Source: Sorex araneus
Taxonomy: Eukaryota; Chordata; Mammalia; Eulipotyphla; Soricidae
Direction of reading: 5' to 3'
Length of the DNA: 64,000 bases
NCBI RefSeq assembly: GCF_027595985.1
Contig: NC_073302.1
Location: forward strand, 10,604,966 to 10,668,965
Part shown: positions 24,329 to 36,140 of the stretch, piece by piece
How positions within the stretch are numbered: the stretch's first letter is position 1
How the letters are laid out: every line of letters begins with the position of its first letter
Translations under genes and position numbers: made by a program
The notes under the pieces: model-generated
The model's database searches: none
Seen by the model: the letters and a program-made list of their open reading frames with translations, nothing else
Told to the model about the DNA's origin: nothing

Positions 24329-26085
24329 AAATAGACAAATGTTCCTGAAATTCATATGAAACAATAAACCCCCACGAATAGCTAAAGCAATCCTTGGAAA
24401 AAAGAAGATGGGTGGCGTCACCTTCCCCAAATTCAATCTCTGCTACAAAGCAGTAGTAATTAAAACAGCATGGTACTGGGATAAAAACAGACCTGCAGAC
24501 AATTAACAGAGTTTGATGTCCTGTTACACACCCCCAAGTTTATGGCCACTTAATCTTTGACAAAGGGGCAAGAAATGTGAAGTGGAACAAGGAAAGCCTC
24601 TTCAACAAGTGCTGCTGGGAAAACTGGAGAGCTACCTGCAAAAAATTGAACTCTGACCTCTGTCTAATGCCAGGCACAAAAGTCAGATCAAAGTGGATTA
24701 AAGACCTCAATAGCAAACCTGAATCTATAAGGTTCATGAAAGAAAATGTAGGCAGAATTCTTCATGACATTGAAGCTAAAAGCATCTTTAAGGATGAAAC
24801 AACACTGACCGTGCATGAGGAAACAAACATAAACAAATGAGACTACATAAAACTAAGAAGCTTCTGCACTTCAAAAGAAACAGTGATCAAAATACAGAAA
24901 GATCCCACAGAATGGGAAAGAATATTTACCCAATACCCATCTGATAAGGGATTAATATCCAGTATATACAAGACACTAGTAGAATTGTATAAGAAAAAAA
25001 CCTCCAACCCCATAAAAAATGGGAAGAAGAAATGAACATAAATTTCCTCAAAAAAGAAATACAAATGGCCAAAAGGCACATGAAAAGATGCTGCACATCG
25101 CTAGACATCAGGGAGATCCAAATCAAAACAACAATGAGTTATCATCTCACACCACAGAGACTGTCAAACATTCAAAAGAACAAAAGCATCAGTGCTGGCG
25201 TGGATGTGGGGAAAAAGGGACACTCTTTCACTGTTGGTGGGAATACAGACTGGTCTAATCTTTCTGGAAAACAATATGGACAGTCCTTCAAAAACCAGAA
25301 ATTGAGCTTCCATATGACCCTGCAATACAACTTCTGGGAATATATCCCGAGGATGCAAAAAAGCACAGTAGAAATTACACCTGCACCTATATATTCATTG
25401 CAGCACTGTTCACAGTAGCCAAAATCTGGAAACAACCCAAGTGCCCTAGAACAGATGACTGGTTAAAGAAACTTTGGTCCATCTACACAGTAGAATATTA
25501 TGCAGCTGTTAGGAGAGATGAAGTCATGAAATTTGCTTATAAGTGGATAGACATGGAGAGTTTCATGCTAAGTGAAATGAGTCAGAAAGAGAAGGACAGA
25601 CATAAAAGTTCTGCACTCATTTCTGGAGTATAGAATAACATCAAATGAGGCTGACACCCAAGGACATTAGAGACAAGGGCCAAGAGGATTGCCCCATAGC
25701 TAGAAGACTAATTCAGGAGTGGAGAAAAATTGAATATAAAAGGAATAGAGAAGGGCAAATGGAATAGAGAAGGGATCGCTAAGAAAATGATGGCTGGAGG
25801 AACCAGTTGAGATGGGAGATGCATGCCAAAAGTAGGTAATAGAACACATGATGACTTCTCAGTGTCTGTGTTGCAAGCCATAATGCCCAAAAGTAGAGAG
25901 AGAGTATGGAAAATATTGTCTGCCATGGAGGCAGGTGGAGGGTGGGAAAGTGGTGGTTATACCCGGGATATCCGTGGTTGGTAATGTGCACTGGTGGAGG
26001 GATGAGTGTTTGATCATTGTGAGAATGTAACCCAAACATAAAAGCTTGTATCTATCTCATGGTGATTAATAAAAGAAAAAAAGAG

Positions 26086-26726
26086 GGACAGACAAAGAAT
26101 GACTGAATTTATCTGTGTAATATAAAAAATAAAGTAGTATGAGACTAATATCTAAGGCAGGTGCAGACCGGGGCCAGGAGGACTGGTTAATGGTTGGAAG
26201 TTTGCCACAAGAGGGGGTGGCGGGACAAAAGGCAGTTAGGATAGAGAAGGGATTAATATGACAATAATTGTTGAAAATGATCACTCTGAACAAGAATCAA
26301 AATTTTGAAAGTAGGTAAATGGACATAAATGATGGTCTTTCCATATCTGCATTGCAAAACATAATGCCATAAAAGGAAATAGAGTAGAAAAGACAGAAGA
26401 GAGAAGAAAAGTGCCTGCCATAGAGGCATGCAGGGAGGGTGGAGGGAGGGAAACTGGGGACATTAGGGTGGAAAGTGAAATCATGTGAAGGTGTGGGGTT
26501 GGAACATTGTAACACTGAATCATAAACAATTTTCTAACTGTGTATCTCACTGAGATTACATTTTTTTAAATTTAATGTGGTATAGTCAATTCACAAAATT
26601 TTCTCTACTGTCAGTCTGTGCTATGTAAATTAAATAAAACAAAGATTTGAGCTAAGTGAAATTTGTTCTATATTATCTCCCTATTTTCATAAAAACAATT
26701 TTCATAAAAATAACATAAGAAATAAA
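26086..26726 (+). mobile_element. Old L1 3' UTR at the upstream edge of unit B
   Basis: Sequence such as AAAGTAGTATGAGACTAATATC and GCCTGCCATAGAGGCATGCAGG is shared with 2290-2712 and, inverted, with 52200-52620. It precedes the receptor unit in all three copies and therefore belongs to the ancestral duplicated unit. The 26580-26726 part is AT-rich with no identification. Confidence 0.75.
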
Positions 26727-29700
26727 ATAAATGGCATTAAAAAAGAGGCATCATTGTGAGAACACAGTGGACCATCTCTCTGGACCAAACCAGCCACAAT
26801 TAGGAATCTGACATCCCAATACAGCTCCTGATGACTCAAGCTAGTGCAACATGATGGGGTAGTGAGGGGGAAATTAATATTATGACTTCTGCTAAAGTGC
26901 ATTATTTTAGCAGATATAATAAAGAAGTTTTTTTACACTGAAGATCATATTCATGTATCTTAACAACTAGGGAAGGGGTGAGATGAAGAAAGTAGGTTGA
27001 AGGAAAACTTGAGAAGGATCGTGTACTTAGAACCTCTTTCTGGAGGTCTAGATGATGCTCCTATCTGACTCTGAGAAATAATGTGTGTTTATATTGTTAA
27101 CTAGGGAGAGGATGTTATCGTGCGGATGATTTCCTGAATGATGTGTCACATAGCTGTGCTGTTTGTGAGGAGAGTGTAAGTAACTCAAAAGTTAACAAAT
27201 AAAGACTATATTAATCAATTGGCAACTCTATTCAATCACTATCAATTCTGATTCAATAGCAGTGACTAAGCTATTGAGTGATCTTTTACTAAAATATGTG
27301 AAGTTTATTAGAGCATTAGACATATATTGTGCACCTATGTTTCTGAGCTTGCATGATCTAATAAAACAGTAATAAAATATTTATAATGCAAGAAATCATT
27401 ATCTTAAGTATACTTCCCTCAGCCTTCAGAAACAAGGCTGAGAGAAGTTAATTTACTTGTTTAGGGTCAACTAGGAGTGTCTGGTAGAGTCCCACAATCA
27501 GCCCTATCAGCCTGTGCATTGGCTTCATTGATGTTTGGAAAAATATCAGCCATTCCTGTGTCCAGCAGGCACTTTGCAGGAAGTTCTATTCCTGGGAACC
27601 TTGACACCTGCAAACCTCTCTTAGGTGGCCTGAGTAGTTCTGCTCAACCACCTCCCCAGGGTCTAAATGGGCTGTGGAAATTACCTTCCTTTCTTTAACC
27701 AGGAGCTGAGGGACTTTGACTTAGTCCTCTATGAGGTCTATAAATGGTTTCTTTAATGACTTGTAGGTCAAGGACAGACACAGAAAGGTCAGGAGATTAT
27801 GGGCTCAAGAAGTTTCTATCCCACTGTTTTGTTCCTCCTAAGTACTGCAGACGCTGACGACATGCAAACTGGATGAGAAGGCTCCTGACCTACCAAGAGT
27901 GAAGATATCAGAGTGAGCTTATAATAGTAGGGGAGAAAGCTCTGTGTCTGTGTGCACAGAAGGATGTACATGCATCCCATGTGCATATGCTGTGTGATGA
28001 GTTCTTGCTTGTGTGAAATGATAAAATGTGTGTTTTCTCAACAGGTGCCTGTATTTATGTGATATCTCTGGAATGCATAAGAGAAATCAGACATAGAGGG
28101 GCTTAAAAGATAGGATAAGAGATAAGATATTTGTCCTGCAGATACATGGTTCAATTCCCAGCATTGCCTAATGGGTGCTGCAATACAGGTACTGAATCAT
28201 TAGCATGTAGACCCCTTTTCCTTCTTTCAGCAATCAGTTCTTTCCACAGTGATCATTTCCAACTGTCGTCCTAGTGGTCACCTCTCTATCCTAACTGCCC
28301 TCCTTCTCTGATGCCTGGCAAGTTTCCAACCATGGACCAGTCTTCCTGAACCTTGTTTCTACTGTAAATGAGTCAGAAGGAAGGGACAGACACAAAATGA
28401 TTGCAGACATTTTGCGATGTATGAAACAGAGTATGAGACTAATATTCAAAAAAAATTAAAGAATCACAGAGACTGGGAGAAAAGGCAAGATCTAAACAAA
28501 AGCTATAAATAAAACTACATGTGACATAAAGATTCAGTTCTCTAAGACCAGTGCACAAAGCATCAGAAAAGTCCTGGGAAGCAAGTGCAGAGAACTCTGA
28601 GTGTGATTTGGATCCTCATTACCAAATATCTAGCCTGCCCTTGAACAATCAATCTCTTCCAGATTCTCAACTTGTAAACAGGTGTCAAAGTTCAGCCATG
28701 AGAATACCGAGTCTGAGAGACATAGATATGCCTACCAGCAAGGTGGAGAAATTTTCTGAGATTCCCCGTGGTCAGCATGGGAGAGTTTCAAAATCATAAC
28801 TCAGTGATGTGGTGATGTGCTATCTTTGCCTTCCTTTATGTCTCTTATGTTATCTGTGCATGTCTTCCAAGATCTCTGTATTTATTAGTTATTAATGATG
28901 TCCAATCTAGGCAGCATATATCTGATGGTATCTGTGGATAAATGGGACCCATCTTTATGCTCACCGACACTTAGGCATCCGTTAATGATGGCTACATTAC
29001 TGAATTGAGCAGACAGGATCAGGTGCATTTTTCCTCTAGGTAAGTATGCAAACTTGTTCCTTTGATTCCAGTATCTCAAAGGTCAGAAATAGTCTAATCC
29101 ACAGTTTGGACTTGCTATGTTTGTCTCTCATATTCAGTTTCCACTGGTAGAGAAAGAGCGACTTAGTCTTGATTTCAATGCTATATTGAGATTTTTAAAT
29201 TGAAAAGTATTCACTAATCATTAAGCACAGTGTCTGGCAAATAATCAGTATTCAGTCTCAGGACAGATTATAATAATCTTTCCTCAAACTAAAAGTTTTT
29301 GTTATAAATCTCCAAGGTTCATGAATCTCCAAATTCTGGGACAATACTTATAGAAGGCTTATCAAATAAGCCTGTCTAAACAAGTATTTCAACCTCTTTG
29401 TGTGTCTCACACTCTGATCCTCTTTTCCTAGGTGAAGGACTACAATAATCAAAAGTTAAATCCTATGAAAATCAAGTCCTTCTGTTTGCTATACTTAACT
29501 AGTTTATTGTGTGTATCCTCACATAATCAGTCACAATCCACCTTTGAGAACATGGAGAGATACAAACAGTGTCTCAGAGCAGTTCAGTCTCTAAGAATAC
29601 CTTGTCACTATTCACCTTTGAGAATTTAGAGAGATAGCACCAGTGCCCCTGAACAGTTCAGTCTCTAAGAAATACTTGCCATCCTGCTATTGACCTTGAA

Positions 29701-30207
29701 TACAAAGGAAAGCAAGTATTCCTTCCTTCCACTATGCTGGAGTGATTCACTTAGCATGTCAGGACATGCTGAAAAATGAGCTATTGTGTTGAAAGATAGA
29801 TTAAATAAGAGACAGATTCTGTTTAGATACATGTTGTCATTCCTTTCACCGTTATCTGTAGCAAGGATGGAACTTTGCACACTTAGACATTATGACTTTG
29901 TACACTCCATCAACACTGAGACTTTTCATTGCTTCTTTACTCTTGTGCATAGCACTTTCCATAGTGCTTTGTACAGAGCAGGAATTAAGCTGTTGTTCAA
30001 AGTATTTTTCTAGATTAAGAAAATATCTTAAAAATTGTGAAGATGTGATGTATTATTAGAACCTGAACGGAACATGGTGATTCATACATGTATACATGTG
30101 CATTGTGAACAAAGTCTAGTTAAAAAATAACAACACTTTCATATTAAAAATTGGATTACTATTGTATGGTTCTTCGGTGTCTGAACATTTCCCTCTATTT
30201 AACTCCC
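26727..30207 (+). other. Non-coding upstream segment of receptor unit B
   Basis: This is paralogous to 2713-6518 in the same orientation. No coding sequence is supportable. Shared AT-rich sequence, the GTCTGGCAAATAATCA block (29232) and the stretch just upstream of the OR exon are conserved between A and B, so promoter or leader-exon sequence may be retained. The inverted unit C lacks the part corresponding to about 26800-29610. Confidence 0.7.
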
Positions 30208-30209
30208 AG
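30188..30209 (+). promoter_or_regulatory. Probable 3' splice acceptor of OR-B coding exon
   Basis: A pyrimidine tract and CCCAG end at 30209, 16 nt upstream of the chosen ATG, at the same spacing as in receptor A. Confidence 0.6.
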
Positions 30210-30225
30210 AAGAAAGGGGAGCATC

Positions 30226-31170
30226 ATGAAGAGACAGAATGAGACCAGGAAAACTGAATTCTTCTTCCAGGGTATCCCTATAACACCAGAACAACAGGGC
30301 TTGTTCTTGACACTCTTCCTGGTCATGTACCTGACCACCGTGCTGGGGAACCTGCTCATCGTCCTGCTCATCAAGATAGACTCTCGCCTCCACACCCCCA
30401 TGTACTTCTTCCTCAGTGTCTTGGCGTTCAACGATGTGTTTTTATCATCTGTCACGGTTCCAAAGATGTTGGTGGACATGCGGAGTAATCACAAGTTCAT
30501 CCCTTATTCAGGGTGCATTTCTCAGATGTATTTTTTAATATTTTTTGCTTCGACTGACGATTTCCTTCTTGCCTCGATGGCCTATGACAGGTATGTAGCC
30601 ATCTGTCAGCCACTCCACTACACCATGATCATGAGGCAGGAACGATGTATCTTATTAGTAGCTTGGTCCTGGATCATCAGTTTTTCACATGCACTGCTGC
30701 ATACCCTCCTCTTGACTCGAGTGTCCTTCTGTGGTGATATTATCATCCCGCACTTCTTCTGTGAACTCACTGCATTGCTGGAGGTAAGCTGCTCAGATAC
30801 TTCACTCAATAACCTGGTCGTATTCATTGAGGGAGGAATGATTGTAGGTATTCCATTCACTTTTATCCTGGGATCATATATATGCATAGGGGCCACTGTC
30901 CTGAAAAATCCTTCTTCTAAGAAATTCTTCAAAGTCCTTTCTACCTGTGGTTCCCATCTCCTCGTTGTAGCCTTATTCTATGGAACCATTGCAGAAGTGT
31001 ACTTATTCTCCTCACCAGCTATGTCCAGTGCTAAAGAAATAGCTGCTTCTGTGATGTATATGATAGTCACCCCCATGCTGAACCCTTTCATCTACAGTCT
31101 GAGAAACAGAGATATAAAACAAGCACTAAACTTGTTTGCTAGTAAGGTGATGTTCATTAAGTCTAAGTGA
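30226..31170 (+). CDS. Odorant receptor B, class II, family 1 (OR1J-like)
   Basis: This is an intact 314-residue odorant receptor colinear with receptor A. An in-frame ATG lies 25 codons upstream (30151), but that extension is upstream of the splice acceptor, so I start at 30226 (MKRQNETRK). Hallmarks are N5 glycosylation site, GN 41-42, LHTPMYFFL 55-63, [10 protein letters not shown] 118-127, Cys97 and Cys179, LSTCGSHL 238-245 and PMLNPFIYSLRN 283-294. Relative to A, the N-terminal and TM1 residues differ most (TEFFFQGIPITPEQQG against [16 protein letters not shown]), and TM3-TM5 also vary, which could alter ligand choice. The C-terminus (IKSK) differs from A (CKSTT) because a fold-back at 31135-31197 replaced the end of the gene and supplies the TGA stop at 31168-31170. 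Confidence 0.96.
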   Translation: MKRQNETRKTEFFFQGIPITPEQQGLFLTLFLVMYLTTVLGNLLIVLLIKIDSRLHTPMYFFLSVLAFNDVFLSSVTVPKMLVDMRSNHKFIPYSGCISQMYFLIFFASTDDFLLASMAYDRYVAICQPLHYTMIMRQERCILLVAWSWIISFSHALLHTLLLTRVSFCGDIIIPHFFCELTALLEVSCSDTSLNNLVVFIEGGMIVGIPFTFILGSYICIGATVLKNPSSKKFFKVLSTCGSHLLVVALFYGTIAEVYLFSSPAMSSAKEIAASVMYMIVTPMLNPFIYSLRNRDIKQALNLFASKVMFIKSK

Positions 31171-31197
31171 CTTAATGAACATCACCTTACTAGCAAA
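31135..31197. repeat. Perfect 29-bp inverted repeat across the OR-B stop codon
   Basis: The left arm at 31135-31163 is coding sequence (TTTGCTAGTAAGG..). The right arm at 31169-31197 is its exact reverse complement, separated by TAAGT. Receptors A and C continue with unrelated sequence (AAGTCAACAACTTAG) at this point. The right arm is therefore a copy of the left made in inverted orientation, not ancestral sequence. Confidence 0.95.
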
Positions 31198-31999
31198 ATA
31201 CATATATATAAGAGAATAAGGAAACTATTATACAAGAATATATGTTCTGAGAACTCTGATAAACCTGTTTACATGTACACACATCTCAGAGAGGTTGGTA
31301 TTCTCATGTCCCACTCTGCTGACATAAAACAGGTTTACCTGTTTATTACCCAGACTAACTGCTGAAGAGATGTTAAAGGAAAAAGACTTGCAGAAATTAT
31401 ATTTAAATTTTACATTATTCTGAATTTCCATTATAAAATTGTAATGTTTACTTTGCATTTCCTCTTACGTATGTACTTATACCCTTCCTCAGAATCTCGG
31501 TATTGTCATCAGATACCTTTTTTATCAGTTCATTCCCACTCAAGAATAACTGAGATTCCCCATCTCCCCAGAACTGGAGATAGCCCTATAATAATTATAC
31601 AGTTTTAAATAAATTCACTTTTTATTATATAAGTTTCAGGATACAATTTTGAAAACTTTCTGTTTCTGTAATATTTTGGTTACTACTTCAAAATTAATTC
31701 TGATGGGGGTGTCAGAAATATTTTCTGTCTTGATACAGGTGGCAATGTAATGTTTGCATTACATGTCTAGAAATTAAACATGATATGCTTTTAGGTTTAT
31801 GCACTTTCTTTATAATCTGACACAACAGTGTAGAGATGAATTAGGAAGGAATTAGAAGAATTCATAACTTTCTGATGAAAGGTTATTATGAAATATGTAC
31901 ATATATGTAAATTGCATAAATAATGGAACTTTTGTATGTTATGATAGACAAATGTGACATGTAAAATATAAAAATCATCATTCTCATCCAATTGATTCT
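31198..31999 (+). other. 3' flank of receptor unit B
   Basis: Non-coding. It is paralogous to 7485-8110 (A) and, inverted, to about 48400-50058 (C). The SINE present in A and C is absent here: the uninterrupted site CCATTATAAAATTG lies at about 31430. No other feature was recognised. Confidence 0.6.
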
Positions 32000-32350
32000 C
32001 GATTTTCTTGAGCGGTCTAAGTAACGTCTACATTCGTCCTACCTGAGATTTTAGAAGCCTCCCTTTACTAGTCCTTCCCAATGGTGCCACATGGAGGATC
32101 TTGCAAAGTCAGGGGAATGAGACCCATCATTGTTACTGGTTTTGGCATATGAATAAGCCACAGGGAGCTTGCCAGGCTCTCCCATGCGGGCAGGAAACTC
32201 TCCGTAGCTTCCCAGGTTCTCTGACAGGGAGAACTAGGCTATAAGATGCTGCACGCTTCCGGAAGCTGGGTTTTCTGGTCTCTGGATGTTGGCCATTGAT
32301 GGGATTACATGGTGCCAGGGAAGTTTCTGGGTGTGACCGCCTAGCTACTG
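32000..32350 (-). mobile_element. Type 2 SINE, long variant, antisense
   Basis: GATTTTCTTGAGCGGTC (the complement of the GCTCGAGCAAATC tail), GAGATTTTAGAAGCCTCC, GGGAATGAGACCC and GGTTTTGGCATATGAATAAGCC match the longer type 2 SINE variant also seen at 43690-43955. The right part is diverged. It is not present at the corresponding place in arm C. Confidence 0.7.
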
Positions 32351-33239
32351 GAATTTAGCTTTCATAAAATGGAATCAAAGATGATTAGAAGATTTTCAGT
32401 TAGGAAAGACAGTGGAGGAGCACTGTACCAAAACTCATACTTAACTGCACGCATTTAAAAAAAATTGGTATTTTATACTTAGTGTACTATTGAACGAAAA
32501 AAATTATATGAAAAATATTCTCTGAACACATATCTAAACATTGAAGTTACATCTCTACATTTCTCCACCAAGTATTATTAATAGTATCTCATCCAAGACT
32601 CCATAATTTCAATACTGACCTTTATTTTATCTTTTATGGGATAAAAATAACGTACACAAATAAAATGTAGACACATGTGAGTATATTTGTGCATAAAATG
32701 TAAAGACATAAATAACAGGTCTCTATATCATTTATACATAGATAAAAAATGAATCCCATTGTAAGGTGACCAAATGTTTCCATTTTTCCTACTTGATTGT
32801 TTTTCTCTCCTTTCTAATAATTTCTGGATTTTGCTTTCATTCTAAGGCATTTAAACAAAAGTTCTCTCTCTTCTTGCATCACTATCAAACATTAACAGGG
32901 ATACCCTCCCCAAGTCCATCACTCCAAAGAATGCTAATTGACACTAATGTGAGTGATAATTAAGGATATGGCCTGAGTTAGCAAGGCGACTCTGAGCTGT
33001 TCAGAATCCAAATTACCTGCAAGAATGAATGATGTCAAATTTTTGTGGGATATGTATGGGACAAAACAGTGTAATGACGCTATATGCAATTGTAATTAAA
33101 TAAAGATACAGTATAGTCTAGAGTGAAAACAGATCATTGAAAAATTCCACATTTATGACATGTTAACAACACTTACATCTCTAAAAGAGCTTCTAAGAGC
33201 ACAACAATCACAAAACAATGCAATTTTAAAAGTGTTTCT

Positions 33240-33460
33240 CTCTGTCCAGAGCAAAGTTACAGTGAGTGGGGAGTTTGCTTTGCATGCATCTGACCTGAGT
33301 TTGATTCCCAAACAGACTACAATGTCCCAAGCTCTACCTGGAATTAACCAAAGCACAGAGTCAGAAATAAGTCTTTACCATAGCTGGGTGTGCCAAAACC
33401 AAACAGAGCGAGGGAGAGAGTGAGAAAGAAAGAGAGAGAGAGTGAGAGAGAGAGTCAAGC
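33240..33460 (+). mobile_element. Old tRNA-derived SINE followed by (GA)n
   Basis: AGTTTGCTTTGCATGCATCTGACCTGAGTTTGATTCCCA resembles a decayed A-box/B-box head of the same SINE lineage. It ends in a GAGA-rich simple repeat at about 33408-33455. The inverted counterpart lies at about 47570-47790, with matching (CT)n, so it predates the B/C inversion. Confidence 0.65.
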
Positions 33461-33628
33461 CATATGCTATTTTCAACACACAAACAACAGTTCTATAAAC
33501 GATTATAGACTAGGTGAAAGGTGAAAACTGAAAGATCTACAAAGTGAATGATAATGACAGAAAAGCCAAAGAAGCTATATCATAAGATAAACTTTCAGTA
33601 TAATATGGTGGCAAGAGAAAGTTATGAA

Positions 33629-33692
33629 AACCAGTTATAAAACCAGTTATAAAATCAGTTTTATAAAACCAGTTTTATAAAACTAGTTTATA
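33629..33692. repeat. Short tandem repeat based on CCAGTTATAAAA
   Basis: About five imperfect copies of a 12-16-bp AT-rich unit (CCAGTTATAAAA, CCAGTTTTATAAAA) lie in a row. No function is suggested. Confidence 0.75.
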
Positions 33693-33770
33693 AAATTTCC
33701 ATAATTATAAGTGTAGAATTCCATCAACATATACTTTATTAAAATGTATGTAACCGTTATAAGAACAAAT

Positions 33771-34557
33771 GGCAACAAATTCCCTCCTATGAATAATGTC
33801 TCCAAATGTCAATGGACTCATCTTCTGATCAAAAGACAGAGTAGCTAGATTAGGATACAAAATCTAAGTGTCTGCTACTTTAAAAAGGCACACTTAAATT
33901 CTCATGATAAGATGCAAGTTCGGGTGGGAGTATGGAAAACAATTTTACAGGAATGGTAAACCATAAAAAAAGGACAGCCACACTTATGTCAAACTAAACA
34001 GCACTTAACTAAAGTAGTAATGTTGCAACGGGAATTTGCTTAACCAAGCACACTGAGACAATCCATGGCAGGGAAACAGAGAGGCCTATATTACATCAGT
34101 TGATCAGGCTGGTGGGTCTAGAGTAGGCAAACCTTAGACAAAGCTCAGGGGTTCAAGAGTCTGTTTATACAATGCATTGCTGCAAACTCATCATTATTTT
34201 GCTTCACGTACGAGCAATGTGGGGGCAAACACACTTGACAGTATCTTGTCAGTATGATTTCAGAGTTTCAAAAATCAACATTTTCTTAACTTGGAACAAG
34301 GAAATCCATCACAAGTGTAGACAAGGTGGGCATCAAAAACTATCCACCCACGGGGACGGCAGGGTGGGGATGGTGGGAGGGATGCTGGGACATCTGGTGG
34401 TAGAAAATGGTCACTGGTGGAAGGAGGGGCAGTCGACCACTGTATAACTGAAAGGAAAGCACGAAATTTTGTAAGTCTGTAATGGTACCTCACCGTGATT
34501 CACTAATTAAAACCTTTTTTTTATAAAGGTAAAAAGTAAATAAACAAATAAATAAAA
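33771..34557 (+). mobile_element. Deleted L1 insertion private to arm B
   Basis: An L1 endonuclease start (AATGTCAATGGACTCATC, 33805) runs to about 34010. Then about 300 bp of unassigned sequence follows (34021-34325), then an L1 3' UTR (34330-34510) with an A-rich tail. The flanks AAAATGTATGTAACCGTTAT (33742) and AAAATATATGTAACTGTTAT (34560) look like an imperfect, aged target-site duplication. The arm C homologue (about 47300-47340) has a single copy of that sequence. The middle 300 bp could be an LTR or another insertion; I cannot classify it. Confidence 0.65.
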
Positions 34558-34922
34558 ATAAAATATATGTAACTGTTATAGGAACACAAAATTAAGTAAA
34601 CCATTATTGACCTACATTGAGGGGGAATATTTATGGCATTACAAAAATAGGAAGTTTTACATGCATTTACAACAATGGATGAATAATCTATAAGAAACTT
34701 AACAAGGAAATAATGGTCTTACTAGTGCATTAAAGAGATTTTACTAATATACTAAATGAATAGACTATTAAGGCAGAACATTTCATCAAAAAATTGGTGC
34801 TTTGGTGGTGGGCAAGGCGTGACAACCTTTTCTCTAAAATAATGTCATGTAAGCATATAAAAATTTATTCTCTTGTTACCAAGGTTATGTCAATAAGTTT
34901 GTATTTAGAAAGCAACAGACTA

Positions 34923-35285
34923 GGGACCAGACTGATTAGGTAGTACAGCTGATTAGGTGCTTGCTTTCGTGTAGTTGAGCTGGGTTCAATGCTTAGCACT
35001 CCAAATGGTCCACTGGGTACCACCAAGACTGATTCCTGAGCACTCAGCCTGGGATTAACCCCTGAACATTACTGGTGCGTCCCCCAAATGAAAGCAAATA
35101 AAAACAACCGATTGGCATAAGAGATAAGACAGGGGGACAGGCACTAGATTTGCAGACAGGTGACCCAGGTTTGATTCGTGGCACACATATGATCTCTGAA
35201 GTACCACCAGGGAACACTCCAGAACACAGATTCAAGAGCAGGCCTGGATCATCACCTAGTGTGGCCAATTCCACAAGCACAAAAT
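34923..35285 (+). mobile_element. Two old SINE copies in tandem
   Basis: Heads with TAGTACAGCTGATTAGGTGCTTGC..GGGTTCAATGCTTAGCA (34940-35000) and ATTTGCAGACAGGTGACCCAGGTTTGATTCG (35150-35180) resemble decayed tRNA-like promoters followed by the CTGAGCACT..CCTGA body. Inverted copies are at 46830-46990 and 46640-46800, so both predate the inverted duplication. Confidence 0.65.
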
Positions 35286-35559
35286 TAAGCAACAGAATAC
35301 ACCGTCTTTTCATGGGTTTATGGAATAGTCACCAAGATAAAGCCTGTGATGAGACACAAAACAATTCTCAATACATATAAGAAAAGTGAAATCCAATCGG
35401 ATAAATTTTCTGTACTGATGAAACCACAAATCAATCATAAAAGGTTGGTTAAAAAATCAAAATAGTTGAGATGATATAACATGGTCCTGAACATGTATTG
35501 ACTTGATTAAAATACAATGAGAAGTTAAAAATATGTAAAATCAAAGAAAAGTGAATGGA

Positions 35560-36140
35560 TTATCTCCTTAATATCTTGGCAAAATTTGCTAGGTACATGA
35601 TAAGGACCTAGGAGAGCCTCTTCAACAAATGGGACAGCAGGATAACTGCATTAAAAAAAATTAAAAAGAATGTGAATCCCTCTCTACCATGCAGAGAATT
35701 AACTTTAAATTGACTAAAAACCTTGATAATTGACTCAAATCGAGAGAGCAAATCAAGGAAAACATGTTATAACTCTCCCTGATGTTATCTCAAGAAACAA
35801 CTTTACTCAAACTATTGGTCAAAAAAATAGAACTAATAACCACAAAGGAGAACACATCAGACTATGAACTTTTTCCACTCTAAGGGGAATGACTAGAGGG
35901 ATGTGGTGAAAAGAGAACCCCTATTCTCTGTTGTGGGGATGCTTGTCAGTCTCAATGGAAAGAAATATGGAAATTAATTTGGTTAAATAAGAATAGAACT
36001 CCCATGCAACTGAGCTTCTTGATTTCTATCCCTAAACTATAAAAACACGACTTTAAAAGGATATATGCACAGTATAATCATTCCAGCATTTTGTCCAATA
36101 GCCAAGATATGGAGTCAGCCCAAATGTCCAACTATTGACG
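35560..36140 (+). mobile_element. Ancient L1 ORF2 C-terminal fragment
   Basis: Diverged sequence with GAGAGCCTCTTCAACAAATGG, ATTCTCTGTTGTGGGGATGC and ACTGAGCTTCTTGATTTCTATCCC corresponds to the L1 ORF2 end. It is paralogous to the inverted segment 45090-46150. It marks the inner edge of arm B. Confidence 0.65.

Larger units (their letters stand above)
21228..26085 (+). mobile_element. L1 ORF2 plus 3' UTR, interrupted by RTE/SINE chimera
   Basis: It opens at an ORF2 start-like sequence (AACGTCAATGGGCTAAACAC, endonuclease N-terminus) and proceeds through endonuclease, reverse transcriptase (near 22540-23340) and Cys-rich C-terminus (near 25190-25250) to a stop at 25631-25633 and a 3' UTR ending at about 26085. 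Many frameshifts and stops are present. At 23631-24328 about 110 bp of the expected L1 sequence is missing and replaced by foreign DNA. It is arranged head to head with the older minus-strand L1 on its left. Confidence 0.88.
26086..36140 (+). repeat. Arm B of large inverted duplication
   Basis: Segments occur in inverted order and orientation at about 45060-53870. Examples are 31740-31900 with 48430-48570, 33120-33200 with 47810-47900, 34560-34880 with 47020-47330, 35110-35380 with 46570-46800, 35410-35540 with 46170-46315, 35570-35640 with 46070-46140 and 35880-36140 with 45090-45400. The arms are old: they have diverged and each carries private insertions. Receptor B lies in this arm. Confidence 0.82.

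Noticed and set aside
30151..30225. 25-codon N-terminal extension of receptor B
   Set aside because: It lies upstream of the conserved splice acceptor, is absent in receptor A, and other class II ORs start at the MKR/MRR position.
33160..33423. Open frame of 87 codons
   Set aside because: It crosses an old SINE and a GA simple repeat and is not conserved in the inverted copy at 47.6-47.9 kb.
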